This document shows, piece after piece, positions 25,654-34,894 of a DNA stretch of 64,000 bases (positions are counted from its first letter, which is position 1; the number at the start of each line of letters is the position of its first letter). This DNA is from Parasediminibacterium sp051861445 (GTDB lineage Bacteria; Bacteroidota; Bacteroidia; Chitinophagales; Chitinophagaceae), in NCBI GenBank assembly GCA_051861445.1, contig JBHYCS010000008.1, positions 1-64,000 on the forward strand, in the 5' to 3' direction. The notes under the pieces were generated by a model. It worked only from the letters and a program-made list of their open reading frames with translations, had not been told where the DNA came from and searched no databases. Both the position numbers and the translations under genes were made by a program.

Positions 25654-26568
25654 TTATTTCTTGGTGCTTTTGTACACTCTAACCCAATCTATATAAGCCT
25701 TATCGGTATTGCCCTTTTGAATAAATTCATTTTTTCTGATATCACCATCTAGCCAATTATTTGCTCCAAAACAACTTCCAGAGAAATAAATAAAATGTGC
25801 AACATGTGGTATTAGTTTTGGGTCGGTCATTGTAGCTACCACTTTTCCATCAAAATAAAATTTCAAGTAAGTTGGTGTCCATTCAAACCCATAAATATGA
25901 AATTCTGTTTCATGCATTTTAGGTGCTTTTATTTCACGTCCGTTAGATTTGTGAGCAGGTTTTCCATAACCATCCCAATGCAATCCTAAAGAATAACTGT
26001 TAGCTTTTATACCTTCTACAATATCTATTTCTGCACCATCATTTGCTGTTCCATCAACACCTTCATTTGTCATTCCTTTACCTTCAGGCATCATCCAAAA
26101 TGCTGTTTGATGACCATTGGGTTTTACCACATGCATTCTACATTCTAAAAATCCATAAGTGGGTGCATATTTGCCTTTCGATGTAAATCTTCCTGCATTA
26201 TATGCTGTATCATGTAGTGGCGACTTTCTATATAAAATATACATGTTGCCGTCTTTTTCTTCCAGCTGATTTTTATCTGCATATAAAGTAACATCAACTC
26301 TCTTTTTTATCGAGGTTTCAATATTCCATTTAATTGTATCAATTACATTATCGTTAAACTCATCACTAAAATCTAAGATCCAAGCTTTCTGTAAGCTTTC
26401 TTTTGTTGTAGAATCATTGATAACAGTAGGCACAGCATCTTTAGGAGTAGCGACATCAATAAGTATTGACTTAGAGCTAGCTTCTTTTGAAATTTTACTC
26501 TGTGTTGAACAAGCATGCAAAGCTATAATTGTTGAAACTACGGCTAACTTTCTTAGATTTTTTTTCAT
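25654..26568 (-). CDS. GH16 family lipoprotein (laminarinase-like endo-glycanase)
   Basis: A retaining endo-beta-glycanase anchored as a lipoprotein (lipobox ALHAC, Cys20). The jelly-roll core starts WILDFSDEFNDNVIDTIKWN. The active-site strand is GAEIDIVEG with E180, D182 and E185, the ExDxxE beta-bulge form seen in laminarinases, lichenases and agarases. FHIYGFEWTPTYLKFYFDGKVV and a final YIDWVRVYK are family hallmarks. Substrate within GH16 is not certain; the neighbouring GH128 genes favour beta-1,3-glucan. It is the last gene of a minus-strand operon (GH128, esterase, GH16), 92 bases after the esterase. Confidence 0.9.
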   Translation of the reverse strand: MKKNLRKLAVVSTIIALHACSTQSKISKEASSKSILIDVATPKDAVPTVINDSTTKESLQKAWILDFSDEFNDNVIDTIKWNIETSIKKRVDVTLYADKNQLEEKDGNMYILYRKSPLHDTAYNAGRFTSKGKYAPTYGFLECRMHVVKPNGHQTAFWMMPEGKGMTNEGVDGTANDGAEIDIVEGIKANSYSLGLHWDGYGKPAHKSNGREIKAPKMHETEFHIYGFEWTPTYLKFYFDGKVVATMTDPKLIPHVAHFIYFSGSCFGANNWLDGDIRKNEFIQKGNTDKAYIDWVRVYKSTKK

Positions 26569-26660
26569 TTAATTTATATAATTGGTTGTGGAAAATAAAT
26601 TCGCCTAAGCTATTCAGAAAGGCTTATAAGTTTTTTAAAATAGTACATATGTTTATGGGT

Positions 26661-28085
26661 TTACCAATCGTCGGTTCTAAAGCTACTTGCAGGCAAACCA
26701 GCAGTATTAAATAAACTACCTTGAACCCAATTTTTAAATCCGTAACGCACATGAAGTGGATTTTTTACGCTATCACTAGTTACAGAAACCCACTGTAATT
26801 TTCCTTTTGTGAAAAAAGCATTTGCAGGATAAAATTTTTTATCTTCTCCTGCTATTTCAAAATCGGTAAGCGGCTTTCCAAAGCTGTTTAAGCCCATTTC
26901 TGCATAATTGAAAGAGAGTGTAATTGTATCATTCTTATTACTTTCAATCTTATTTAAAATGGGTCCACTAAACGCAACACCATTGATGTTATAATTTTTT
27001 GCCAAAGCCCAATATGCTAAGCGATTTCCCACTGTTTCTTTTTGTGCAGGATGAATTAAAAACTGTTCTCCAATATCCATGGTAACTGCCATTCCTGTGT
27101 TTTCAACTCCAAGCATAGTTTTAAGCTGAGCTTCTCGTAAAAAGGCTCCATTTACGTTATTATTTGGCAAACCAGAATGTGGAGCAATTTGTACAAAATA
27201 AAAAGGGAAATTTCCTTGTTGCCATTGGTTTCTCCAAGAATTTATGAGCAATGGAAATAAAGATTGATATTCCTTAGCTTTAAGTCTATTAGATTCTCCT
27301 TGATACCAAATTACTCCTTTTATTCCATAGCCAATAAAAGGATGTAACATAGATTTATACAAGGCTGTATGAATACCATTAGCATTTCCTGTATTTACTT
27401 TTTCTGGAATTGTAACTTTTAAAACAGTCGATAATGAAAGACTATCCATCCAAGCTTGTATACTTGAGCCACCCCAAGATGTATGAATAATACCTACAGG
27501 GATATTTAAAATGGATTGAATTTTACGTGCAAAAAAATAAGCCGTTGCACTAAAATTACCCGTATTTGCTGGAGAAGCGGCTAACCATGAGCCACCAACA
27601 TTTGTTGCATTAGATTTACTTACAGATTTGGGTGCTGTAAAACAACGAATATTAGGATTACTTGAATTTAAAATAGCTTCATTACTTCCCAATACAGGCT
27701 GATTATTATATCCTTTTACAGGCATTTCCATGTTTGACTGTCCACTACACAACCACACTTCTCCTACCAAAACATTTTTGTATACAATTTTATCTGTTCC
27801 AGTTATTTCAACGGTGAATGGGCCACCTGCTGATGGCGTTAATACTTTTATTTTCCACTTACCATCTGCATCTGCGGTTGTTTTTATATGATTACCCCAA
27901 CTTGTTTTAATGGTAATTTTTGCATTCGGTTTATCGGTTCCCCAAATAGGTGCTTCCATTTGCTGTTGCAATACCATACTATCACTAAAAAAATTGGGGA
28001 GTTTTGTTTGTGCTTGTGTTCTACTAATTTGAACAATATTACAGATAAGAACAACAAAAATAAGTTTAACAATATTCTTACTCAT
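26661..28085 (-). CDS. SIAE-type carbohydrate esterase (sialate O-acetylesterase family)
   Basis: A secreted SGNH-fold esterase that removes O-acetyl groups from glycans. After a signal peptide the N-terminal domain reads LPNFFSDSMVLQQQMEAPIWG. The nucleophile serine lies in EVWLCSGQSNMEMPV, GVIWYQGESN is the second block, and MDIGEQFLIHPAQKETVGNRLA carries the catalytic Asp/His region. Family members are annotated as sialate O-acetylesterases, but many act on acetylated plant or algal polysaccharides. No sialidase is nearby, so a deacetylase for the island's polysaccharide is more likely (inference). Only 12 bases separate it from the GH128 gene upstream. Confidence 0.87.
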   Translation of the reverse strand: MSKNIVKLIFVVLICNIVQISRTQAQTKLPNFFSDSMVLQQQMEAPIWGTDKPNAKITIKTSWGNHIKTTADADGKWKIKVLTPSAGGPFTVEITGTDKIVYKNVLVGEVWLCSGQSNMEMPVKGYNNQPVLGSNEAILNSSNPNIRCFTAPKSVSKSNATNVGGSWLAASPANTGNFSATAYFFARKIQSILNIPVGIIHTSWGGSSIQAWMDSLSLSTVLKVTIPEKVNTGNANGIHTALYKSMLHPFIGYGIKGVIWYQGESNRLKAKEYQSLFPLLINSWRNQWQQGNFPFYFVQIAPHSGLPNNNVNGAFLREAQLKTMLGVENTGMAVTMDIGEQFLIHPAQKETVGNRLAYWALAKNYNINGVAFSGPILNKIESNKNDTITLSFNYAEMGLNSFGKPLTDFEIAGEDKKFYPANAFFTKGKLQWVSVTSDSVKNPLHVRYGFKNWVQGSLFNTAGLPASSFRTDDW

Positions 28086-28097
28086 TCGTTTTATTTT

Positions 28098-30326
28098 TTA
28101 TTGGATGATTAATTTTTTTTGCAACAAAATATCTTTTTCTAGCAACGCAATAATATATACACCTTTTGCCAGATTATTCGTTTTTATTGTTTGAGTTCCG
28201 CTGACACCTGTTAACTTATAACGACTAATTACTTGTCCATTCAAATTCATAACTTTCAATTCGGCATTTGTAGAAGTATTTTTATAACCCACAAATACTG
28301 TTTCACCAATTGATGATACGTTAGGGAAAACAGTAAAACTCGTTTGCATATCGTCAACAATGCTTTTTAAAGTTTTACTGTAAGTATAACTACCATCTTT
28401 ATCTATCATTTTCAAACGATAATAATTAACACTAGCAGTAATTGTTTTATCTGTAAATGTATATTGGCTTCCAGTTAATTGGTTATTACTTTGAATTGTA
28501 GCAATTGTATGAAATGAAATACCATCAATACTTTTTTGCAATTCATATTCCTTAGAATTGATTTCTTGCGTTGTTTGCCAGTTTAGTAAAATGGCTGATT
28601 TATCGCGTTTTAATTGAAAGTTCGTTAATGTAACAGGTAGAATAGCTGTTACTAAATTATCTTCTGCAAAACTGCCTCTTAAACTAAAATCTGGTTCTAT
28701 ATCAGCAGTGCCATTTCCAATTAAAAAAGATGTACCTGCAGATGTGGCTTCGTAAGGAATAATTCTAATTGTTACTGTACTTGTTGATGGAACATTTTGT
28801 AATCCTCTAACTTTTGATAAATCAATTGGCCCCAAACTATAATTACCTGTTATTGCAGGAATATCTATGATAGTATCAGCTAAAACCCAACCATTATTGT
28901 CAATTTGAAAATCTATTTCAACTTTAGCAGGACCAGTACCATTTTTACGAATAATAAACTTATCAATAGAGTGAATATTTAAAGATTTATTGTTTTTAGA
29001 TTTTATTTTAAAAGTTAAAAATCTATTTGTTGATTCTCCATTTGTTGCAGTACTAGTAGAAAAATCATTAGCACCCCAATATCCGTTAGATGCAGTTGTT
29101 GTAGGCACATCAACACCACTACCTCGTCTAAAAGGTTGTGTAATATCTATATTGTTGTTTACCCATTTTGGAGAAAAATTGGTAGAGTCTCTGCCGCCTT
29201 GCAAATAGCCAGAAGTTTCCCAAGTTGCTAATAAAGTATCAGGAAATGCTGTTCTTGAATCATACACATTTTTAGGATAAGCCTCTACAGAAGCATGATT
29301 GGCCCAAATTTGTCCACCAACAGTTAAAGGACCAGCATTGCCACCACCTGAGGGCAAATCATTACCAAAGAAATAGGCATAACGCTCAATTCTAGGATCA
29401 GCATCCATCCATGGTAATACTAGTCGCATAAATTGATGATGAATAGTATCTGGTCTATTTTCATTGGCATTAAATTCTGTAATCCAAATAGGTTTATGAT
29501 GCCTGTTGTATGCTCTTGCAATAGCTGATTTAAATCGGTTAAAAATGCCGTTTGCCGATGAGTCGGCTTTATCAAACCATCCACCCCAATCGTACCAATG
29601 AGTGCCAATAAAATCTACATTCAACTTTTCTTCTGTAGCTCTTCGCATAAATGTATCTACATAACGAACTTCACCGCCTTCTTTTCCCGATGGAGAACCA
29701 GTTCTGTAACCTGCAGCTAGCATATTTTTATACAATGGTATTGCAGTATCAATGGGTACTTTAGACTGACCATTATATTCAGGCTCATTAAAAGCTAAAT
29801 AATGTGTAAGAGAATCTATGTTTGCAATGGAAGTAACAGCCGTGGTTCTTGCTTGGTTTTTTCCCCAAGCCATTGGTACAAATTCATACGCTGATTCAGA
29901 TCTATCACTTACACCCCAATCGTAAAACCAAGTAACTTTCAAATCTGCCAATTTTGTATCATTGGTTTCGCCAGCACCTTTTTTTCGAATGGGTGTTTTG
30001 GGTAATCTTAATACACGTATAAATGAAACTTTATTTTGAAGTTGTAAAGATAAATTTACAAACAATTTACTCTTTGTAGCCATGTAGCTAAACCGCTCAC
30101 CAGAGCCATCTGCGTTTTCTGCAAGTGTTGCCATAAAACCACTATCTAAAGCAATAGATCGGATATTGTTGTTGAGCCCACCAGGAATGGAATTATCAGT
30201 GAAGATTGTTCTTAAAGCACAGGTAGCACTAGTACCTTGTAAGTTTAAACCTGAATAGATAGTTAATTGAGCATTACACATCAAAAAACTAAAATACACA
30301 CAAAGAAGTAGTAAATATTTTTTCAT
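28098..30326 (-). CDS. T9SS-secreted GH128-like glycanase with crystallin-fold N-terminus (742 aa)
   Basis: This is a shorter paralogue of the 1713-aa enzyme. It has a signal peptide (1-19), a crystallin-like module (LTIYSGLNLQGTSATC, about 20-95), a GH128-type catalytic domain with E181 in LAFNEPEYNG and E284 in IWITEFNANENR, the shared beta-sandwich (about 365-560, QNVPSTSTVTIRIIPY), an Fn3-like domain (LPVTLTNFQLKRDKSAILLNWQT) and a T9SS type A sorting domain (FTVFPNVSSIGETVFV...). It lacks the LamG and cadherin-like modules of its relative. It heads an operon with the esterase and GH16 and carries the same operator and -7 box as the larger gene, so the two should be co-regulated. Confidence 0.85.
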   Translation of the reverse strand: MKKYLLLLCVYFSFLMCNAQLTIYSGLNLQGTSATCALRTIFTDNSIPGGLNNNIRSIALDSGFMATLAENADGSGERFSYMATKSKLFVNLSLQLQNKVSFIRVLRLPKTPIRKKGAGETNDTKLADLKVTWFYDWGVSDRSESAYEFVPMAWGKNQARTTAVTSIANIDSLTHYLAFNEPEYNGQSKVPIDTAIPLYKNMLAAGYRTGSPSGKEGGEVRYVDTFMRRATEEKLNVDFIGTHWYDWGGWFDKADSSANGIFNRFKSAIARAYNRHHKPIWITEFNANENRPDTIHHQFMRLVLPWMDADPRIERYAYFFGNDLPSGGGNAGPLTVGGQIWANHASVEAYPKNVYDSRTAFPDTLLATWETSGYLQGGRDSTNFSPKWVNNNIDITQPFRRGSGVDVPTTTASNGYWGANDFSTSTATNGESTNRFLTFKIKSKNNKSLNIHSIDKFIIRKNGTGPAKVEIDFQIDNNGWVLADTIIDIPAITGNYSLGPIDLSKVRGLQNVPSTSTVTIRIIPYEATSAGTSFLIGNGTADIEPDFSLRGSFAEDNLVTAILPVTLTNFQLKRDKSAILLNWQTTQEINSKEYELQKSIDGISFHTIATIQSNNQLTGSQYTFTDKTITASVNYYRLKMIDKDGSYTYSKTLKSIVDDMQTSFTVFPNVSSIGETVFVGYKNTSTNAELKVMNLNGQVISRYKLTGVSGTQTIKTNNLAKGVYIIALLEKDILLQKKLIIQ

Positions 30327-30426
30327 TTGACAAAGCTTGAAATCGTTATTTCAGAATTAGACTTTTATTAAGACTCTGCTAGTACTTGTTTTAAAATAAT
30401 ACAGAGTACGTTATATAAATGTACTA

Positions 30427-30434
30427 CGAAAATA
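30427..30434 (-). promoter_or_regulatory. -7 promoter element of the 742-aa GH128 operon
   Basis: On the minus strand it reads TATTTTCG, identical to the box at 20143-20150. The expected leader is about 95 bases. Confidence 0.5.
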
Positions 30435-30436
30435 AC

Positions 30437-30454
30437 ATTTCAAACGATTGAAAT
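30437..30454. promoter_or_regulatory. 18-bp palindromic operator upstream of the 742-aa GH128 operon
   Basis: On the plus strand it reads ATTTCAAACGATTGAAAT, the exact reverse complement of 20114-20131. In the gene's reading direction it lies two bases before the TATTTTCG box, so bound protein would block RNA polymerase. Confidence 0.7.
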
Positions 30455-30539
30455 AAAAAAATATTCTTAATTGCTATAAATTTAGTGGAGATGTAAGATT
30501 ATTACAATAATAAGAAGCTCTGAAATGAAAGTTTAATAG

Positions 30540-31073
30540 TTATTTCTTAACCAAATAATGCAGTTGAACCAAACCTTTTTCAAAATGCTTGGCTTCTTTT
30601 AATTGTAATACATTCAGATGCTGCCGATCTTGAAACAAACGAGTACCCTTTCCTACCAAAACGGGAATTACAGATAAAATCAACTCATCAATCAAATTTT
30701 CGTCTAATAATTGGTGAATAATATTTGCTCCCCCATCAATAAAAATAATACCGCCATTGTTTTGCAATAATTGCTTTACTAAAATAACCGGTGATTGATT
30801 GTAGAATTGAATATTGCCCTCGCTTTCTCTTTTTTCAGAAGTAATTACAAAAGTTTCTTTACTTGCATGTGGAAATACAGGCACATGTTTCATCACCCAA
30901 TTATACGTTCTTCTACCAACAATTACCGTACTTACAGAATCTATAAATTGATTATAACCATAGTCCTCTCCTTCTTTTTCTACAAGTGATAAAAAGTCTA
31001 ATTTATCACCTTCTTGTGCAATAAATCCATCTACACTCATCGCAATAAAAACCACTACTTTTCTTTGTTGCAT
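30540..31073 (-). CDS. RibD C-terminal / dihydrofolate reductase-like protein
   Basis: A cytoplasmic NADPH-binding reductase-like protein of 177 aa. RKVVVFIAMSVDGFIA is the N-terminal strand typical of this group; VSTVIVGRRTYNWV, GGIIFIDGGANIIHQLLDENLIDELILSVIPVLVGKGTRLF are the cofactor and substrate regions of the YyaP/RibD_C family. Most such proteins have no proven substrate. I used ATG 31073; a TTG at 31082 would add three residues. It lies 11 bases downstream of the DUF2807-like gene, so they are probably co-transcribed, an odd pairing with no obvious logic. Confidence 0.85.
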   Translation of the reverse strand: MQQRKVVVFIAMSVDGFIAQEGDKLDFLSLVEKEGEDYGYNQFIDSVSTVIVGRRTYNWVMKHVPVFPHASKETFVITSEKRESEGNIQFYNQSPVILVKQLLQNNGGIIFIDGGANIIHQLLDENLIDELILSVIPVLVGKGTRLFQDRQHLNVLQLKEAKHFEKGLVQLHYLVKK

Positions 31074-31084
31074 AATTGCCAATT

Positions 31085-31579
31085 TTATTGAATAATAATA
31101 TTGTTGCTTTTCTTCTTAAATTCTATTTCAGAAGCTGCTACACCTGCAATAACAATAGGATGTAAGCTACTTAACGCTATATTACAACTGTTGTTTACTT
31201 GTACACGTAAAGGATTAGATAAATTACCAATATTAGTAAGCGATGCATAGCTGTTTACCTCAATTTCTTTTAAACTGCCTACTGTAACCAAAAGCGTAAT
31301 TTTTTCTTTAAGAGTTCCATTTTTAACACCTAAAGTAAGAGTTCCATTTTTAATTGTCCATTGTAATTTATCAATGTCTTTTTCATTACCAGAAACAACA
31401 AATTCTTTTGCTGTTCCTTCTTGCAGAATCACATTAAAGTCATCGTTTATAACCAATTTTTCAAAACTAAGAAAATAACTAACTGTAGTGGATGTTGTAA
31501 ACAATTGGCTTAATGGAGTTGCAAATGATTGTACAAGAATGACACACAATGCAAAGCATGTTACAAGTATTTTTTTCAT
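31085..31579 (-). CDS. Secreted DUF2807-like (putative auto-transporter adhesin head) protein
   Basis: A 164-aa protein with signal peptide MKKILVTCFALCVILVQSFA. The mature part has the DUF2807 pattern: FEKLVINDDFNVILQEGTAKEFVVSGNEKDIDKLQWTIKNGTLTLGVKN, then ITLLVTVGSLKEIEVNSYASLTNIGNL. This fold is a beta-helix-like sheet; function is unknown. It is shorter than the two DUF2807-like lipoproteins at 37518 and 38253. I used ATG 31579 as the signal-peptide start; the frame is open to 31642. Confidence 0.7.
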   Translation of the reverse strand: MKKILVTCFALCVILVQSFATPLSQLFTTSTTVSYFLSFEKLVINDDFNVILQEGTAKEFVVSGNEKDIDKLQWTIKNGTLTLGVKNGTLKEKITLLVTVGSLKEIEVNSYASLTNIGNLSNPLRVQVNNSCNIALSSLHPIVIAGVAASEIEFKKKSNNIIIQ

Positions 31580-31832
31580 AGTGTTTAATTTAAAAGCTGT
31601 GTTATAAAACAGCCTGTTTTGAATATTTTTTTTGTGCAACAAACGTCTTGTTTAAACTACCTTGTAACAATAGCATAACCATGTGAAATCTGTATATATT
31701 GTATTAACATAGCATTACCATCTTGTAGTAAAAACAGCGTAGAATAAGGGCTGTACAAATGGATATGAGAAAAGGTATACCACATAAATATGTGATTTTA
31801 CAAACGATAGCAGTTTTACAATTCCAATTTTA

Positions 31833-31840
31833 TAAGTTTG
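31833..31840 (+). promoter_or_regulatory. -7 promoter element of the sensor kinase gene
   Basis: TAAGTTTG matches TAnnTTTG and ends nine bases before ATG 31850. A TTG at 31838 in the same frame would sit inside the box, so ATG 31850 is the better start. Confidence 0.55.
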
Positions 31841-31849
31841 TATTACTGC

Positions 31850-34800
31850 ATGAAACTGCTTATAACCATATTACTGCTTTTGCAAGTGCAAATTGCCTTA
31901 TCGCAATTCGATCATAGCTTTAATAGAATTAGCAAAGATGATGGTCTTGGTCTAGCATCTAATATCATTCTCTGTACCTATCAAGATAAACGAGGCTATA
32001 TTTGGGTTGGTACAGCTAATGGCTTACAACGCTTTGATGGAAGTAAATTTATTTGGTTTAGCAGTAGTAGACCACAAACTGGCACGCTCCCTCAAACAGA
32101 AATTAGCAGCATTGTACCTCATAGTGATAATGCTTTATGGCTTCTACTAAAATCGTTTAAAAAAGTAGGTATACTCAACACTAGTAGCTTTAAGTTTACC
32201 GAAGTACCCATTATTTCAAATAAACAATTGCCAGCAGGAAATAATATTCAACTATTAAAAGATGGGCATAACAATGTATTTCTATTTATATGGAAGTATG
32301 GTGTTTTAAGATACGATAGTACTCGTAAAGCATTTATAGAAGATAATTTTTTTCGTTTGCCTAAAAATTGGATTCCTTCTTTGTATGTGCATGAAGACAA
32401 ACAAACAAAGCGATTTTGGCTACCTTGCCCTGATAGTGGCTTAGTTGTTTATGACTATACAACCAAACAATCATATACAGCTCAACACAATCCGCTTAAT
32501 ATTCCATTACTTAATAAACCTACTTTACAAAAAAACATTTGGGAAGTTTATATTGATCAAAAAAGAAGACACTGGATTTTTAGATGGGCACCTAACCATA
32601 TTTATAACTGCTTTAACGAAAATGGACAACCTTTAACAGATACAGCTGGCTTAACTGCTAACACCAAATACAATGAGGTTAGGCATTTTTTTGAAAGCAA
32701 AAACAAGGTACTTTGGTTATATGGAATGAACGCATTGATAACCTATAACAAAGGCGAAACAGTAGCTAAATATTTTGATAAAGAAAGAGCTTTAAAAGCT
32801 AGAATTGAGTTTAGAAATATTAACCACATTATGGAAGATAATGATGGCATAGTTTGGGTTAGCACAGATAATGGATTGTTTTACAACTCACCTGCAGCAA
32901 GCAATATGGATGCTGCTAATATTTATTTTTTGAATAAACAAAATGAAGTAGATATTACCGATTTAATACAACTAAAAGGTGGACAATATTGGCTAAGTAC
33001 TTGGGGTAATGGCATTATTACACTAGATAAACGCTTTAATAAGTACAATGCTGAAATTTATAAACAGTGGAAGTATGGTGAAAATAAAAACGGATTCGAT
33101 CAATGTTGGAGTTTGCTGCAAGACCACACAGGCAAAGTTTGGATTGGCTGCCAAAAAGGGCAGTATATGCTTTATGATACTACAACTAAAAAAACAAGTT
33201 TCAATACGCTTTTAGAAGCAGAAGGGGCCACGATTAGATATTTAGTAGAAGATAAATTGAATAATATTTGGATAGGCACACAACGAGGACATATCATTAA
33301 ATACGACGGAAAAACATTTACAGTTGTACAACGATTAAATACAGTTATCAAAAAAATTTTAGTAGATAACAACAATACAATTTGGCTTACCGCAGAAGGA
33401 AAAGGCGTTTTTCGTTTACGCAACAATGGAAGTATTATACAACACTACACACAAAACTTACCGATTAATAAAAAACTATACAGCGATTATTGTGAAGATT
33501 TAGAACAAATAAACGATTCTACCATCATTACAGGTGGTGGTGCTTTAAATTTCATCAATATAAAAACAGGATTAATTGATTGGATTACTGTTGAAGAAGG
33601 ATTACCTAGCAATACCGTAAAACGTTTAAGAAAAGATAAAAGAGGGCATTTATGGATTAATACTGCTGATGGATTATGCAGATACAACCCTGCTAGTAAA
33701 AGTATTACTACATACGGTAAAAAAGATGGAATTGAATTTGAACAGTTTACCACAACAGCAGATTATTTGTGCAATGAAGGATTTATCATGTTTGCAGGAA
33801 CAAGCCATCTAGTATTTTTTAAACCTTCTGCTTTTGAAGATGCAAAAACACCACCCAATGTTACCATAACCGATTTTAAACTGCTGAATGCATATATTCC
33901 TGCTGACTCGCTAACACAATTACCTACAACTCGTTTACATTACGATCAAAATTCATTCACCATCAACTTTAGTGCACTTAGCTTTTTACAAAGAGAAAAA
34001 CTGGTGTATTACTATAAAATGGATGGCATTGATAATGATTGGATAAAAACTGATAAACAACTGCAAGTAAGTTATTCGCTTTTACCACCAGGTAAATATA
34101 GTTTTCATGTGTATTGTGAAAATATTGATGGTGTAAGAAGCAATGCTATTACTACACTAAACGTTTATATAACGCCTCCCTTCTGGAAAACAAAATGGTT
34201 TATTAGCACATTATTAACCATCATTTTATTAGTTGCTTATGGTATGCATCAACTACAAATATTTAGAATTTTAGCTGTTGAAAAAATAAGAAACAGAGTA
34301 GCAAGAGATTTACACGACGACATGGGTAGCACACTTAGCACTATCAATATTTTAAGTTCGATGGCAAAAGCAAAATTGAATAGCGATCAACAAAAAACAG
34401 GCGAGTATTTAAATAAAATAAGCGACAATAGTCAACGTATGATGGAAGCAATGGATGATATTGTTTGGGCAATAAAACCAGCGAATGATGGCATGGGTAA
34501 AATTATTGCAAGAATGAGAGAATTTGCCACAAGTGTATTAGAAGCAAAAGACATTGATTTACAATTTACAGTTGCAGAATCTGTAAACAATATTCAGCTA
34601 AATATGGAAGCTCGAAGAGATTTCTTTTTATTATTTAAGGAAGCGGTAAACAATGTTGCCAAATATGCCAAATGTGCTACAACAAACATTCAACTCTACA
34701 TACAAAACAACCAATTACATCTAATAGTAAGCGACAATGGTATTGGCTTTGAAATAAAAACTGCTGATAGCGGAAATGGTTTAGGAAACATGCAGAAAAG

Positions 34801-34885
34801 AGCAGATGCTTTACAAGCAAAATTGATTATTAATTCTGAAATATCTAAAGGCACATCTGTACATTTAATTACACCTATTAAATAA
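31850..34885 (+). CDS. Two-component sensor histidine kinase with beta-propeller sensor domain (NarL-type HisKA_3)
   Basis: A membrane sensor of about 1011 aa. A signal peptide (MKLLITILLLLQVQIALSQ) leads to a long periplasmic region of propeller repeats (RGYIWVGTANGLQRFDG, DGIVWVSTDNGLFY, GQYWLSTWGNGIITLDK, NNIWIGTQRGHIIKYDG, RGHLWINTADGLCRYN). A Y_Y_Y-type domain (YYYKMDGIDNDWIKT...SYSLLPPGKYSFHV), one membrane helix (WFISTLLTIILLVAYGM), a HisKA_3 dimerisation domain with H822 in RDLHDDMGST and an ATPase domain (LLFKEAVNNVAKYAK, VSDNGIGFE, GNGLGNMQKRA) follow. Such sensors often detect extracellular glycans or degradation products. The partner is almost certainly the LuxR-type regulator at 36067; an acyltransferase gene separates them. 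Confidence 0.92.
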   Translation: MKLLITILLLLQVQIALSQFDHSFNRISKDDGLGLASNIILCTYQDKRGYIWVGTANGLQRFDGSKFIWFSSSRPQTGTLPQTEISSIVPHSDNALWLLLKSFKKVGILNTSSFKFTEVPIISNKQLPAGNNIQLLKDGHNNVFLFIWKYGVLRYDSTRKAFIEDNFFRLPKNWIPSLYVHEDKQTKRFWLPCPDSGLVVYDYTTKQSYTAQHNPLNIPLLNKPTLQKNIWEVYIDQKRRHWIFRWAPNHIYNCFNENGQPLTDTAGLTANTKYNEVRHFFESKNKVLWLYGMNALITYNKGETVAKYFDKERALKARIEFRNINHIMEDNDGIVWVSTDNGLFYNSPAASNMDAANIYFLNKQNEVDITDLIQLKGGQYWLSTWGNGIITLDKRFNKYNAEIYKQWKYGENKNGFDQCWSLLQDHTGKVWIGCQKGQYMLYDTTTKKTSFNTLLEAEGATIRYLVEDKLNNIWIGTQRGHIIKYDGKTFTVVQRLNTVIKKILVDNNNTIWLTAEGKGVFRLRNNGSIIQHYTQNLPINKKLYSDYCEDLEQINDSTIITGGGALNFINIKTGLIDWITVEEGLPSNTVKRLRKDKRGHLWINTADGLCRYNPASKSITTYGKKDGIEFEQFTTTADYLCNEGFIMFAGTSHLVFFKPSAFEDAKTPPNVTITDFKLLNAYIPADSLTQLPTTRLHYDQNSFTINFSALSFLQREKLVYYYKMDGIDNDWIKTDKQLQVSYSLLPPGKYSFHVYCENIDGVRSNAITTLNVYITPPFWKTKWFISTLLTIILLVAYGMHQLQIFRILAVEKIRNRVARDLHDDMGSTLSTINILSSMAKAKLNSDQQKTGEYLNKISDNSQRMMEAMDDIVWAIKPANDGMGKIIARMREFATSVLEAKDIDLQFTVAESVNNIQLNMEARRDFFLLFKEAVNNVAKYAKCATTNIQLYIQNNQLHLIVSDNGIGFEIKTADSGNGLGNMQKRADALQAKLIINSEISKGTSVHLITPIK

Positions 34886-34894
34886 GCATTATCA

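Noticed and set aside
26661..28085. Sialic-acid metabolism locus suggested by the SIAE-type esterase
   Set aside because: No sialidase, NanA, NanE or sialic-acid transporter gene is present; the neighbours point to beta-glucan.
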